From: ENR-C587 sp942493235
Lineage (GTDB): Bacteria; Bacteroidota; Ignavibacteria; Kapaibacteriales; UBA2268
DNA length: 64,000 nucleotides
NCBI GenBank assembly: GCA_942493235.1
Contig: OW818676.1
Span: 2,542,001 to 2,606,000, forward strand
Direction: 5' to 3'
The notes under the pieces are model-generated. The model saw only the letters and a program-made list of their open reading frames with translations, did not search any database and had not been told where the DNA came from. Both the position numbers and the translations under genes were made by a program. Shown here piece by piece: positions 7,936 to 17,919 of this stretch. The first letter of the stretch is position 1. Each line of letters opens with the position of its first letter.

Positions 7936-9300
7936 ATGTTTTCATCGGTAAATAAAATACATTTTGTCGGTATTGGCGGAATAGGAATGAGTGCCATTGC
8001 CGAAATATTAATTAATCAAGGGTTTAGCGTTAGCGGTTCAGACCTTGCTACCGGAGAAAATACTGACTATCTTGAAAAATTAGGAGCAAAAATTTATATT
8101 GGTCATAAAAGCGAAAATATCGCGGACTCAGAAGTAGTTGTTTATTCAAGTGCTGTAAAAGTCAACGAGAATCCCGAAACGGTTGAAGCAATCAATAGGA
8201 ATATACCTACACTCCGTAGAGCTGAAATGTTGAGCGAAGTCTCCAGATTGAAATATACTCTTGCTATATCAGGTACTCATGGCAAAACTACTACTACTTC
8301 TATGCTTGGATTAGCATTAATGAAAGCAGGCATTGACCCGACAGTTATCGTGGGTGGTAGGTTGAAAGGCTTTGGTGGAACTAATGCCAGACTTGGTAAT
8401 GGAGAATGGATAGTAGTGGAAGCAGACGAATACGACAGGTCATTTTTGCAATTGTCTCCGACTATTGCCATAGTTAATAATGTAGAAGCAGAGCATTTGG
8501 ATATATATAAAGATTTCGAAGATTTAAAAACTACTTTTACGGAATTTGCTAATAAAGTTCCATTCTATGGATTTGTTGCTGCAGGAATCGATGATAAAGG
8601 GGTAAAAGAAATTTTATCCGGAATAAAAAAGAAAGTAGTTACTTTTGGGCTTTCACGTAATGCAGATGTAAGAGCTCAAAATATAGAACATAGCGAGAAA
8701 AATACAAGTTTCGATTTATATTATTATGACACAAAGCTTGGCAAGATAATTATCAATGTGCCGGGTATTCATAATGTTAAAAATGCCTTAGGAGCTATAA
8801 CAGTCGCTTTGGAATTAAAAATTGATTTTGAAACTGTCAGAGCAGGGATTGCCGAGTTTACCGGTGTAAATAGGCGTTTTGAAATCAAAGGCGAGAAAAA
8901 TGGAGTTTTGGTAATTGATGATTATGCTCATCATCCTACCGAGATATTGGCTACATTGCAGGCTGCTCGTGCCGGATGGAATAGAAGAATAGTCTGTGTA
9001 TTCCAGCCACATACTTATTCAAGAACAAAGGAATTCTATAAAGATTTTGGTAAATCATTTGATGAAGCAGATTTATTGATTGTTACCGATGTCTATCCTG
9101 CTCGTGAATTACCTATTGAAGGAGTAAACGGCAAACTAATTGCTGATTCGGCTGTACAATATGGGCATAAACATGTTAAATATATTGAAAATAAAGAAAA
9201 TATTATTGATGAATTAAACAAAGTATTATTGCCCGGTGATTTAGTAATAACTATGGGTGCGGGTGATATTTGGAAAATTTCTAATGAGTTAATAAAATAA
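7936..9300 (+). CDS. murC: UDP-N-acetylmuramate--L-alanine ligase
   Basis: This enzyme adds L-alanine to UDP-MurNAc using ATP, the first peptide-stem step of peptidoglycan synthesis in the cytoplasm. It has 454 residues, the usual length. The N-terminal UDP-binding Rossmann loop reads HFVGIGGIGMSAIAEIL; the ATP P-loop is GTHGKTTTT; VEADEYDRSF and NNVEAEHLDIY carry metal and substrate residues; DDYAHHPTEI and FQPHTYSRT mark the C-terminal Mur ligase domain. The start is the ATG at 7936 behind the purine-rich CAGAGGTAATA. It stands alone, with no other mur genes in the window, unlike the usual dcw cluster. Confidence 0.97.
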   Translation: MFSSVNKIHFVGIGGIGMSAIAEILINQGFSVSGSDLATGENTDYLEKLGAKIYIGHKSENIADSEVVVYSSAVKVNENPETVEAINRNIPTLRRAEMLSEVSRLKYTLAISGTHGKTTTTSMLGLALMKAGIDPTVIVGGRLKGFGGTNARLGNGEWIVVEADEYDRSFLQLSPTIAIVNNVEAEHLDIYKDFEDLKTTFTEFANKVPFYGFVAAGIDDKGVKEILSGIKKKVVTFGLSRNADVRAQNIEHSEKNTSFDLYYYDTKLGKIIINVPGIHNVKNALGAITVALELKIDFETVRAGIAEFTGVNRRFEIKGEKNGVLVIDDYAHHPTEILATLQAARAGWNRRIVCVFQPHTYSRTKEFYKDFGKSFDEADLLIVTDVYPARELPIEGVNGKLIADSAVQYGHKHVKYIENKENIIDELNKVLLPGDLVITMGAGDIWKISNELIK

Positions 9301-9418
9301 ATTGGGGCTTTTTGATAAAAATATTAGAAATATTGTAATCAAATTCAAGTTTATTACGTCTATTATAAGACTGCAATATTGAAATTTAGTAAAATTAAAA
9401 ATAAAGTGAGGAATGTGT

Positions 9419-11551
9419 ATGACAAAATCAGCATTATTATTTAAAAAATCATTGAATTATTTTTTAATAGTTTCTGCCGTATTAAGTGTTTTGAGCTTAT
9501 CGCTTGCCGCACAAAATAAGAAATCAAATCCTTCTAAGGAAAAAAAATCAAAAGAATCTGTTAGTAGAAATTCAAAATCCGATGTAATAGTAGAAATCGG
9601 TAAGACTAATATTACATTTCAGGAATTAGAGAAATCCTATAAGAAGAACTTTAATCGAAAAAATTTATCTCTTAAAGATTTAAGTACTGATTCTCTTTAT
9701 GATTTTATTAATTTATACGCCAAATATAAACTTAAAGTTATAGATGCTGAAAGTCGCGGATTAGACAAAGATTCAGCTGTAGTTGCCGATATTAAGAATT
9801 ATTGGAAAATTGTAGCAGAAAGCTATTACTTCGATAAATATTTAATTGAACCAAAAGCAGAAGAGATGTTTAAAAAAAGAAATTCCGAAATGAAAATCGG
9901 TATTATCCTTTGTGCAGTTAGTGCCGGACCGGACAGAGATACTCTGCCTGCGTACAATAAAGCAAAATTAGTATTGGATTTGCTCAATAATGGCGGTGAT
10001 TTCGCTGATATTGCTAAACAGTATTCCGATGATAAATATTCTTCGGCAGACGGCGGTGAATTACCTGCTTTTGTTACTGCAGGAAGGTTAAATAGAGAAA
10101 TTGAAGATATAGCATATTCATTAAAACCCGGAGCCTACTATCCGAATGTGATTAGTATTCCGAAATTCGGATATTTCTTAGTTAAAAATATTAGAACAGA
10201 GCCAAGATTTAAAGTTAAATTCAGTCATATATTGATATCAAAGCATGCAGTTTCAACAGGTACCGATTCTTTATCTAAAATTTCCGATTCATTGCATTTA
10301 ATTTCCAGAGCAGATTCCGTATATAATATGCTGATGCAGGGTGCAGATTTTAGAAGTATTGCTGCTGAATATTCAGATGATCCCGCCAGCAATCAAAAAG
10401 GTGGTACTTTCGAAGAATGGTATTCACGCTCGACAGGTTTTGATAAATCCGGCGGAAGTTTAGTTCCTGAATTTGAAACCGTACTCTTTAAGTTGAAAGA
10501 CGGGGAGTTATCAAAGGTTGTTCCAACTATGTACGGACTACATATAATTCGCCGAGATTCAACTAAAGATATTGATTTGATTGCAGAAAAAGAAGATGTT
10601 AAAAAAGCATATAAAAGATTATATTATGAAGAAGATAAAAGAATTATGCTCAATAATTTAAGAGACAAATTCGGTTTTGAATTAAATAAAAACTCATTTA
10701 ATAAATTGATGTCGTCCCTTGATACTACTGTTACTAACTTAGATTCAAATTGGACATTTAGAATTAGTGCTGATTTGAAATCTCAAAAATTATATTCTTA
10801 TAATGATGAGATTTGTACAGTTAATGACTTTATAAACGAATCAAAAAAACCGGGAGAAATTAGAGGTTTACCTCTTAATCCCGAAGGGATTAATAGAGCT
10901 ATTAATGTATTAACAGATAATACTACTTTAAAATTAGCTACTGCAAATTTAGAAAACGAGTATCCTGATTTTTCCGATTTAATGAAAGAATTCCGCGACG
11001 GTATTCTGTTATTTAAAGTTGAGGCTATAGAAGTATGGGATAAACTGAAGTTTGATTCTACTTTTGCAAAATCTTATTATGACTCTACTAAAACTAAGTA
11101 TAATACTTTGCCGATTTTAAATATTTCGGAAATTTATATAATAAATAAAAATGAAGCCGACGAGATTTATAATAAAATAAATACCAAGCAAATAGAATTC
11201 GATGCGGCAGCTCAGCAATATACTCAAAGAGCCGGCTTCAGAGAGATGAAGGGCAATTGGAATAAGCTGACACCAAGTAAACATAAATTAGCAAAAATGG
11301 CTGAAGAATTAAATATGAAACCCGGTGAAATATCTACTCCTCAAAAATTTGAAGACGGATATTCAATCATTAAGCTAATTAATATAGAACCTTCAAGACA
11401 AAAAACATTTGAAGAAGCTATTAGTGATTTTGCTCCGGCTATGCAGGATATAGTTCAGAAAAAATTGACTGAACAGTGGTTAGAAAGGGTAATGAAAAAA
11501 CATCCCCTAATAATCAAAAAAGATAAAATTAAAGCACTACTTAATAAATAA
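9419..11551 (+). CDS. parvulin-type peptidylprolyl isomerase with tandem PpiC domains
   Basis: A 710-residue exported protein: a signal peptide of about 30 residues ending LSLAA|QN, then a Lys/Ser-rich linker, a SurA-N-like helical region, and at least two rotamase-like domains (for example FADIAKQYSDDKYSSADGGELP and FKVKFSHILISKHA to MYGLHIIRRD). A third PpiC-like block is near the C-terminus (GEISTPQKFEDGYSIIKLI). Such proteins chaperone outer-membrane proteins in the periplasm. The ATG at 9419 is preferred over 9413, because GTGAGG lies about seven bases upstream of it, while the earlier ATG would almost touch that site. Its TAA overlaps the next ATG by one base, so the two PPIase genes are coupled. 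Confidence 0.88.
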   Translation: MTKSALLFKKSLNYFLIVSAVLSVLSLSLAAQNKKSNPSKEKKSKESVSRNSKSDVIVEIGKTNITFQELEKSYKKNFNRKNLSLKDLSTDSLYDFINLYAKYKLKVIDAESRGLDKDSAVVADIKNYWKIVAESYYFDKYLIEPKAEEMFKKRNSEMKIGIILCAVSAGPDRDTLPAYNKAKLVLDLLNNGGDFADIAKQYSDDKYSSADGGELPAFVTAGRLNREIEDIAYSLKPGAYYPNVISIPKFGYFLVKNIRTEPRFKVKFSHILISKHAVSTGTDSLSKISDSLHLISRADSVYNMLMQGADFRSIAAEYSDDPASNQKGGTFEEWYSRSTGFDKSGGSLVPEFETVLFKLKDGELSKVVPTMYGLHIIRRDSTKDIDLIAEKEDVKKAYKRLYYEEDKRIMLNNLRDKFGFELNKNSFNKLMSSLDTTVTNLDSNWTFRISADLKSQKLYSYNDEICTVNDFINESKKPGEIRGLPLNPEGINRAINVLTDNTTLKLATANLENEYPDFSDLMKEFRDGILLFKVEAIEVWDKLKFDSTFAKSYYDSTKTKYNTLPILNISEIYIINKNEADEIYNKINTKQIEFDAAAQQYTQRAGFREMKGNWNKLTPSKHKLAKMAEELNMKPGEISTPQKFEDGYSIIKLINIEPSRQKTFEEAISDFAPAMQDIVQKKLTEQWLERVMKKHPLIIKKDKIKALLNK

Positions 11552-12858
11552 TGAAGTTAGAAATGAATAGAGCTAAAAAAATTATAATTTCCGTCTGCTT
11601 GTGCTTTACTGCACTTGTTAGTGTTTCAAATGCTCAAATTAAGCAGGGAGCTACGTTAGAAAAAATCATGGCTGTAGTCGGTAATGATATTATTACATTA
11701 TCTGATGTGCTTGGGTATTTAGAGCAGATGAGAATGCAGGATAATAGTATTAATCCAAACGATAACGAGATGCAGAAGAAAGTTTTAGACATGATGATAA
11801 ATGAAAAGCTCGTTATTGCAAAAGCTATCGAAGATTCCGTAACTGTCTCTGACGAGGAAGTTGACCAGAGGTGGGAATATCAGCTTCAAAGATTTGTTGC
11901 CAAGTATGGCTCCGAAAAAAGAATTGAAGATATTTTCGGAATATCTATTCAGCAAATGAGACTTGAATTTAGAGAAGATATTCGTAAGCAAATGCTTTCG
12001 GAGAGAATAAAGCAAAAGAATTTTTCCGATGTATCTGTTACAAGAGCTGAAACTTCGAATTTCTTTGATAAATATAAAGATTCATTACAAATGCTACCCG
12101 CTCAAATTGAATTATTCCACATAGTTAAAAATGTAGAGGCTGACAAACAATCAAAAGATGACCTAATTAAATTAGCTAAATCAATTAGAGATAGTATTAA
12201 TAATGGTGCTGATTTTGCAGATTTCGCCAAAAGATACTCTGGTGACCCTGGTACATCGGCTTCAGGCGGTGATTTAGGTTGGGCTATGAAAGGTAAATTT
12301 ATAAAAGAATTTGAGCAAGCCGCGTTTGCTCAGCAGAAAGGTGCTATTTCTTTGCCTATAGAGACTCCGTTTGGATTCCATATTATTCAGACTTTAGATA
12401 AAAATAAAGATTCGATAAAAACTCGGCACATACTTTTAAAACTTGGTCAAAATCAAGACGATATTGATAAAACCAAAAAGGTATTATCCGATTTAAAAGC
12501 TAAAGTCGAAAGTGGAGCTGATTTTGAAGATTTAGCCAGACAAAATTCTGACGAAATCGAATCCCGCGGTTTCGGTGGTTCTATAGGTACTATTTATGTT
12601 TCTCAAATTCCTCCTGCTCTAAAAGAACCTCTTGATAAGCTTAAAGACGGAGAAGTAAGTGAGCCTTTAGTATTTAGTACAGAGCCCAAAAGAACATTTC
12701 ATATTATTTATAGAAAAAGAACAATTGCCGAGCATAAACCTAATCTAAAAGATGATTATGCTCAGATCGAAAATTTCGCTAAAGAATTTAAACGAAATGA
12801 GCTATATAATAAATGGGTTGAAAAATTAAGAAAAGAAATGTATTGGGAAAAGAAATAA
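11551..12858 (+). CDS. SurA-like periplasmic peptidylprolyl isomerase
   Basis: A signal peptide (KKIIISVCLCFTALVSVSNA|QI) is followed by a SurA N-terminal chaperone domain (EKIMAVVGNDIITLSDVLGYL) and two parvulin domains: PAQIELFHIVKNV to TPFGFHIIQTLDK, and KTRHILLKLGQ to RTFHIIYRK. The 435-residue length and domain order match E. coli SurA (428 residues). It should help carry unfolded outer-membrane proteins to the BAM machinery. Its start overlaps the stop of the upstream PPIase (TAATG); the in-frame ATG at 11563 is an alternative start. The umuD-like gene begins 12 bases downstream. Confidence 0.9.
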   Translation: MKLEMNRAKKIIISVCLCFTALVSVSNAQIKQGATLEKIMAVVGNDIITLSDVLGYLEQMRMQDNSINPNDNEMQKKVLDMMINEKLVIAKAIEDSVTVSDEEVDQRWEYQLQRFVAKYGSEKRIEDIFGISIQQMRLEFREDIRKQMLSERIKQKNFSDVSVTRAETSNFFDKYKDSLQMLPAQIELFHIVKNVEADKQSKDDLIKLAKSIRDSINNGADFADFAKRYSGDPGTSASGGDLGWAMKGKFIKEFEQAAFAQQKGAISLPIETPFGFHIIQTLDKNKDSIKTRHILLKLGQNQDDIDKTKKVLSDLKAKVESGADFEDLARQNSDEIESRGFGGSIGTIYVSQIPPALKEPLDKLKDGEVSEPLVFSTEPKRTFHIIYRKRTIAEHKPNLKDDYAQIENFAKEFKRNELYNKWVEKLRKEMYWEKK

Positions 12859-12870
12859 TTTAGTAATTCA

Positions 12871-13341
12871 ATGAAAAAACTCAAAATTGTTCAAGAAGAA
12901 CCCTTTCAAGATGTTAAAGTTCTTGAAATATTCTCTCCTAAAGTTGGAGAGAAATATGAGCTTCCGATGTTTTTAGAAGCAGTATCTGCCGGATTTCCAT
13001 CTCCGGCAGATGACTACTTAGAAAGTAAATTAGACCTTAATGATTATCTAATAAAAAATCATTCCGCTACATTTTTCTTGCGTGTTACCGGAGACTCAAT
13101 GATAAATGCCGGAATTCATACCTCAGATATACTTATTGTTGACCGTTCACTTAATCCAAAGCATGGAAGTATTGTAATTGCCGTGATAAATGGCGAATTG
13201 CTTGTAAAAAGATTAATGCTGTCTAATAATAAATATTATCTTCATGCAGAAAATTCAAAGTACGAACCAATCGAAATTACCAAAGAAATGGCTTTTGATG
13301 TTTGGGGAGTAGTTACCAATGTTATACATTCACTAATATAA
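12871..13341 (+). CDS. umuD: UmuD-like S24 self-cleaving peptidase (orphan)
   Basis: The sequence EAVSAGFPSPADDYLE contains the UmuD cleavage site (Ala40-Gly41 here). Catalytic Ser76 lies in VTGDSMINAGI and Lys113 in ELLVKRL. The spacings (Gly41 to Ser76 is 35, Ser76 to Lys113 is 37) equal those of E. coli UmuD (25, 60, 97). In that system RecA-stimulated self-cleavage gives UmuD', a subunit of DNA polymerase V. Here the N-terminal arm is about 16 residues longer and no umuC is adjacent. No helix-turn-helix is present, so it is not LexA. It follows the SurA-like gene by 12 bases and precedes argD by 15, and appears co-transcribed with both. Confidence 0.88.
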   Translation: MKKLKIVQEEPFQDVKVLEIFSPKVGEKYELPMFLEAVSAGFPSPADDYLESKLDLNDYLIKNHSATFFLRVTGDSMINAGIHTSDILIVDRSLNPKHGSIVIAVINGELLVKRLMLSNNKYYLHAENSKYEPIEITKEMAFDVWGVVTNVIHSLI

Positions 13342-13356
13342 TAATGGAGTTTAAAA

Positions 13357-14526
13357 ATGAATATATTTGAAAGAGAATCTCAAAACATTTTTCAAACCTA
13401 CAAAAGATTTCCTATTGTTGTTAAAAAAGCCGAAGGCTGTCGCATTTATGACACTCAGGGCAACGTTTACTTAGATTTCTTAGCCGGAATCGCAGTTAAT
13501 GCCTTGGGGCATACTCACCCTGCTGTTGTTAAAGCAGTAACCGAGCAAGTAAATAAATATATGCACATTTCTAACTATTTCTATCAGGAACCTCAAATTG
13601 AGCTTGCCGAGAAATTGCACCGGATTACCGGTTACGATAGGGTCTTCTACTCTAATTCAGGAACCGAAGCAGTCGAAGGGGCTATTAAATTGGCTCGTCG
13701 CTGGGGTAGCTCAAGAAATAAATTTGAAATAATAGGTTTCTCCGGCGGTTTCCATGGCAGAACTTACGGAGCATTATCGCTAATGGATAAACCTCAATAT
13801 AAAGACAAAATGGGTCCGTTTTTGGCAAATACTCGCGTAATTAATTATAATAACCCCGATGAATTAAGGGAATTTGTCAGCGACTCAACGGCAGCTATTA
13901 TCCTTGAATTTATTCAGGGAGAGGGTGGGCTAACTTGCGTAACTGATGAATTTGTTGATACTATTAGAGAATTAAAAGAGAAATACGGATTCCTTATTAT
14001 AGCCGACGAAATTCAAGCCGGAGTGGGGCGTACAGGTAAATTCTTTGGTTTCAATCATTTTAATATTTCTCCTGATATAGTAACAGTTGCTAAAGGAATA
14101 GGTGGTGGATTACCTCTGGGAGCAATATTAGCTAAAGAAAGCTTAGCAAGTGTATGGGATAAAGGTATGCACGGAACTACTTACGGTGGTAATGCTGTTG
14201 CTGTCGCTGCCGGTATGGCTGTAATTGACGAACTTCAAAACGGAGTATTAGATAATGTAAATAAAATTAGCTCGTATTTTGTAGAAAAATTAGAGAATTT
14301 AAAAGTTAAATATCCCGAAAAAATTCTCGAAGTTAGAGGCAAAGGATTAATGCTCGGATTGCTACTAAGTTTTGATGCTTCAATTGTAGTTAATGAATTA
14401 ATTAAGAAATTTGTTATCTCTAATGCTGCTTCCGGTAAAGTATTGAGGATTGTTCCTCCGCTCATTATAACTGAACCTGACGTAGATGAATTTATTGAAA
14501 AATTAGATTCTGTTTTGGCTGTATAG
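13357..14526 (+). CDS. argD: acetylornithine aminotransferase (class III PLP aminotransferase)
   Basis: A 389-residue PLP enzyme of the AcOAT/OAT family, which converts N-acetylglutamate semialdehyde to N-acetylornithine in arginine synthesis. Typical segments are intact: FLAGIAVNALGHTHP, YFYQEPQIELAEKL, SNSGTEAVEGAIKLAR, GFHGRTYGALSL, ADEIQAGVGRTGKF and the PLP lysine in TVAKGIGGGLPLGAIL, then HGTTYGGNAVAVAAG. It has a clear ribosome site (TGGAGTTTAAAA before the ATG). No other arg genes are near. Ornithine or succinylornithine aminotransferase activity cannot be excluded by sequence alone. Confidence 0.9.
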   Translation: MNIFERESQNIFQTYKRFPIVVKKAEGCRIYDTQGNVYLDFLAGIAVNALGHTHPAVVKAVTEQVNKYMHISNYFYQEPQIELAEKLHRITGYDRVFYSNSGTEAVEGAIKLARRWGSSRNKFEIIGFSGGFHGRTYGALSLMDKPQYKDKMGPFLANTRVINYNNPDELREFVSDSTAAIILEFIQGEGGLTCVTDEFVDTIRELKEKYGFLIIADEIQAGVGRTGKFFGFNHFNISPDIVTVAKGIGGGLPLGAILAKESLASVWDKGMHGTTYGGNAVAVAAGMAVIDELQNGVLDNVNKISSYFVEKLENLKVKYPEKILEVRGKGLMLGLLLSFDASIVVNELIKKFVISNAASGKVLRIVPPLIITEPDVDEFIEKLDSVLAV

Positions 14527-14606
14527 TGTTTTAGCCTACACTATTGGGTACTAATGAATATTAGCATTTTATCGGATTTATATATTGGTAATGAAATATT
14601 TTAATT

Positions 14607-14645
14607 CTTAGCCGAGAGCACTATTTTAGGTGTTGCTCGACTAAG
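14607..14645 (+). terminator. imperfect hairpin after argD
   Basis: CTTAGCCGAGAGCAC and GTGTTGCTCGACTAAG form an imperfect stem with a short TATTTTAG loop, 80 bases after the argD stop. There is no proper T-tract, so it is a possible terminator or RNA-stability element only. Confidence 0.4.
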
Positions 14646-14785
14646 AACATATTAAAATAAATAATTACATAATATATTACAATAATACTATAATAGTAAT
14701 CGCTAAAAAATAGTTTAGCATCATTATTAAAATTATTGCTCATTAATTCGTCAATAGAAAAGTATATTAAATAATGGAGACAAAA

Positions 14786-17700
14786 ATGAGAATTAAGTAT
14801 ATTATATTTGCACTATTAATTATATTGCCTGCTAATTCATTTTCCCAATTTGGCAAAAATAAAGTTCAATATCAGACTTTCAATTGGAAGTACATAAGTT
14901 CAAAAAACTTTGATATATATTATAATGAAGGCTCAAAGTATATAGCCGATTTTACGGCTGTTGAGGCAGAGAAAGCGATATTAAAAATTACAAAGGTAAT
15001 CAGGTTTAATCTTACAAAGAGAATTCCAATAATTGTATATAATACTCAGAATGAGTTTCAGCAGACTAACGTAATCAATCAATATATGAGCGAAGGTATC
15101 CTTGGTGTTACTGAAATGTTCAAAAATCGCGTTGTACTTCCGTTTATGGGTGATTACTATCAATACCGGCACGTAGTACATCACGAATTAGTTCATGCTG
15201 TTTTAAATCAATATATTTACGGTGGTAATTTCCAAACTGCCGTTCAAGTAGGGCAGAATATTCAATTCCCGCTTTGGATGAACGAAGGGCTTGCGGAATA
15301 TATAAGTATTGGTGGAATTGATACCGAAAACGATATGTATATTCGCGACCTTGCTATCAGTGAAAAATTAAGAGGTTTGGAGTATTTAAGCGGTTATTTG
15401 GCTTATCGTGGCGGACAAACATTTTACTGGTATGTAGCAGAAAAATACGGTGAAAGTAAAATTGCTGATTTATTAACCAGAGTTAAGTCCGGCTATCAGC
15501 TTAATAGTGCATTTAAGGAATCATTCGGTATGGAACTCAAGGATTTCTCTGACCAGTGGGTTAAGGATTTGAAAAAGTACTACTGGCCCGATATAGAAAA
15601 ATTTAAAGCACCGGACGATTTTGCTCTAAGAATTACAAATCACAAGAAAGAAGAGACATTCTATAATTCTTCGCCAACTATTTCTCCCGATGGAGAGAAA
15701 ATGGCATATATTAGTGATGCTGACGGGCTTTATGCTATCTATATACGCAATGTAGAGGGCAAAGATAAACCAATTAAGATTATTAGCAGTTATAGAGCTC
15801 AGGATTTTGAAGAGCTTAATTTACTTACTCCGGGGATTACTTGGAGCCCTGATGGTAAAAAATTAGCTATTTCTGCCAAATCCGGTGCTGAAGATGCTAT
15901 TTATATCTATAATTTCAAAGAAGATGATTATGAAAAGATTTTATTAGGTTTGAAATCAATCTCTTCTGTCTCTTGGTCGCCTGATGGAGAAAATTTATGC
16001 TTTATAGCTTCGAATTTTGAAAAATCAGATATATATTTATATAATTTAAAAACTAAAAAGCGTTCTCAAATCACTGAAGACGTATATACTGAAAATGTAC
16101 CTGTTTGGTCTCCAGATTCTAAAAAAGTCTATTTTATATCTAATAGATCTAATGATTTACTATACAATAATACTTTCCGTATTTGGAAGACTGATTATTC
16201 GGTTTCTGATATTTATTCAATAGAGCTTAACTCTAAAACTATAGAACGGCTGAGCTTTGACCCTGATAACTCTAAGACTTCAATTGCTGCTACTGCCGAC
16301 GGAAAGCATTTACTTTTTATATCAGACAAAAATGGGATTGGTAATATTTATGCTTTGGATTTAAGTAATTTGAAAACCAGACCAATTACAAACTCTCTAA
16401 CCGGTCTAACTCAATTATCAATTAATAAAGACGGTAGTCGCTTGGTGTTTGCATCTATGTATGAGGGCGGGATAGATGCCTTTATGATTAAATATCCCTT
16501 AGAGAAAATCATTCCCGGCGATACTTTACCCCTTACTAAGTATAAAGAATCATTGGCTAAATTGAATCAGCCCGTACTCAGCCAAGCTGAAATTGAAAAA
16601 GCTAATTCATATAAACCGAATGAAATTATTTACGGTAATTTTAAAATTGATTTCTCAAGGCAGAAATTTGTAAAATCAAATCCTGATGCAATTAAGCAAA
16701 ATACTGAGATAGTAGAAAATATCGAGCCTAACGATAACTTTATCGAAAGAGAATATAAAATTAGATTTTCTTTAGATGCTATTATGGGTAATCCCGGTTA
16801 CAGTACTTATTATGGATTTGCCGGCAATGCTTTCGCTTTATTTTCTGATGTATTAGGTGAAAATCAGATATATGTAGAAGCAAATATTTTAACCGATTTA
16901 AATAACAGCAATTTAATGGCTTCTTATGTATATCTGCCTAAAATAATTGATTATCAAGCTACTGTATTTCATAATGCACTTTATTTGCAATTAAATGACT
17001 TTGTTTATCGTTTCAGAAATTGGGGTTTGACTCTAAATTCATCTTATGCTTTCAATAGATTTAATCGCATTGAGCTGGGTGTTAATTGGTTCAATGTTAA
17101 TAAAGAAAATGTAAATGCAACTTTAGAGCCTACTATTTCACGTATGTTAGTAGTCCCGGAAGTGAAATTTGTTCATGACGACGTATTATGGGGTTGGTTT
17201 GCTCCATTTAGTGGGACAAGGGCATTACTTGAAGTTAAAGCTGCTCCGAGAATTTCGAGCTCAGGGCTTAATTTTATGATAACTAACGCAGATGTTAGGC
17301 ATTATATTACTATATTTGACTATATTACTTTTGCACTACGTGGCAAAGCAGGTATAAGCTTTGGAGCAAATCCGAGAAAATATTATCTCGGAGGGACTGA
17401 TAATTGGTTTAATTTCCAATATGACGGTGATTACATGCCATTTGAACAACCTGAAGATTTTATTTTTATGCAGTATGAGACTCCTCTTAGAGGCTGGAAC
17501 TTAAATTCTGTATCAGGTTCTAAGATGTTTCTGGGAAATTTTGAGATGAGATTTCCATTGTTTCAAGCACTTGTCGCAGGACCTGTCCCAATCTTATTGC
17601 AAGGAGTAATGGGGTCTTTCTTTTATGATATTGGCGGAGCTTGGAATGGAGATTTTTCTGACTTTAAACCAACTCAATATTTAGTTGATGGTAAAAAAGC

Positions 17701-17845
17701 ACCTGATAATTTAAGAACGTCCGCCGGAATCGGTGTCCGTGCTTATTTAATGGGTATTCCGTTTAAGTTGGACATAGCTTGGAGAAACGAAATCAATGCT
17801 TGGTCTAAGCCTTGGTATTTATTTTCACTTGGTTATGATTTTTAA
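14786..17845 (+). CDS. exported gluzincin-like peptidase / TolB-type propeller / outer-membrane barrel protein
   Basis: Three parts are visible. After a signal peptide (MRIKYIIFALLIILPANSFS) comes a peptidase MA-like domain with HHELVHAV (zinc motif HExxH near residue 135) and a downstream glutamate in LWMNEGLAEY (about 167). Residues about 290-600 are TolB/WD40-like beta-propeller repeats (SPDGEKMAYISD, SPDGKKLAIS, SPDGENLCFI, SPDSKKVYFIS). The last 350 residues are amphipathic strands ending in ..WYLFSLGYDF, with a terminal aromatic as in BamA-type barrels. I infer a surface or periplasmic metallopeptidase anchored in the outer membrane. The ATG at 14786 is chosen because GGAGA sits five bases upstream; the earlier ATG at 14774 overlaps that ribosome site. 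Confidence 0.8.
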   Translation: MRIKYIIFALLIILPANSFSQFGKNKVQYQTFNWKYISSKNFDIYYNEGSKYIADFTAVEAEKAILKITKVIRFNLTKRIPIIVYNTQNEFQQTNVINQYMSEGILGVTEMFKNRVVLPFMGDYYQYRHVVHHELVHAVLNQYIYGGNFQTAVQVGQNIQFPLWMNEGLAEYISIGGIDTENDMYIRDLAISEKLRGLEYLSGYLAYRGGQTFYWYVAEKYGESKIADLLTRVKSGYQLNSAFKESFGMELKDFSDQWVKDLKKYYWPDIEKFKAPDDFALRITNHKKEETFYNSSPTISPDGEKMAYISDADGLYAIYIRNVEGKDKPIKIISSYRAQDFEELNLLTPGITWSPDGKKLAISAKSGAEDAIYIYNFKEDDYEKILLGLKSISSVSWSPDGENLCFIASNFEKSDIYLYNLKTKKRSQITEDVYTENVPVWSPDSKKVYFISNRSNDLLYNNTFRIWKTDYSVSDIYSIELNSKTIERLSFDPDNSKTSIAATADGKHLLFISDKNGIGNIYALDLSNLKTRPITNSLTGLTQLSINKDGSRLVFASMYEGGIDAFMIKYPLEKIIPGDTLPLTKYKESLAKLNQPVLSQAEIEKANSYKPNEIIYGNFKIDFSRQKFVKSNPDAIKQNTEIVENIEPNDNFIEREYKIRFSLDAIMGNPGYSTYYGFAGNAFALFSDVLGENQIYVEANILTDLNNSNLMASYVYLPKIIDYQATVFHNALYLQLNDFVYRFRNWGLTLNSSYAFNRFNRIELGVNWFNVNKENVNATLEPTISRMLVVPEVKFVHDDVLWGWFAPFSGTRALLEVKAAPRISSSGLNFMITNADVRHYITIFDYITFALRGKAGISFGANPRKYYLGGTDNWFNFQYDGDYMPFEQPEDFIFMQYETPLRGWNLNSVSGSKMFLGNFEMRFPLFQALVAGPVPILLQGVMGSFFYDIGGAWNGDFSDFKPTQYLVDGKKAPDNLRTSAGIGVRAYLMGIPFKLDIAWRNEINAWSKPWYLFSLGYDF

Positions 17846-17897
17846 TATAATCTAAGTCTGCTGCAAAACTATATAATTTTCAATTCCCATTTATTTA

Positions 17898-17919
17898 ACC
17901 CTACTGTTAACCGTAGGGT
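17898..17919 (+). terminator. hairpin ACCCTAC/GTAGGGT
   Basis: A seven-base-pair stem encloses TGTTAACC, 53 bases after the end of the peptidase-barrel gene. It lacks a T-run and resembles the second hairpin in the gap, so it may be a palindromic repeat acting as a weak terminator. Confidence 0.4.

Noticed and set aside
12871..13341. LexA repressor
   Set aside because: There is no N-terminal winged-helix DNA-binding domain, and the FPSPADDYLE cleavage region is UmuD-like.
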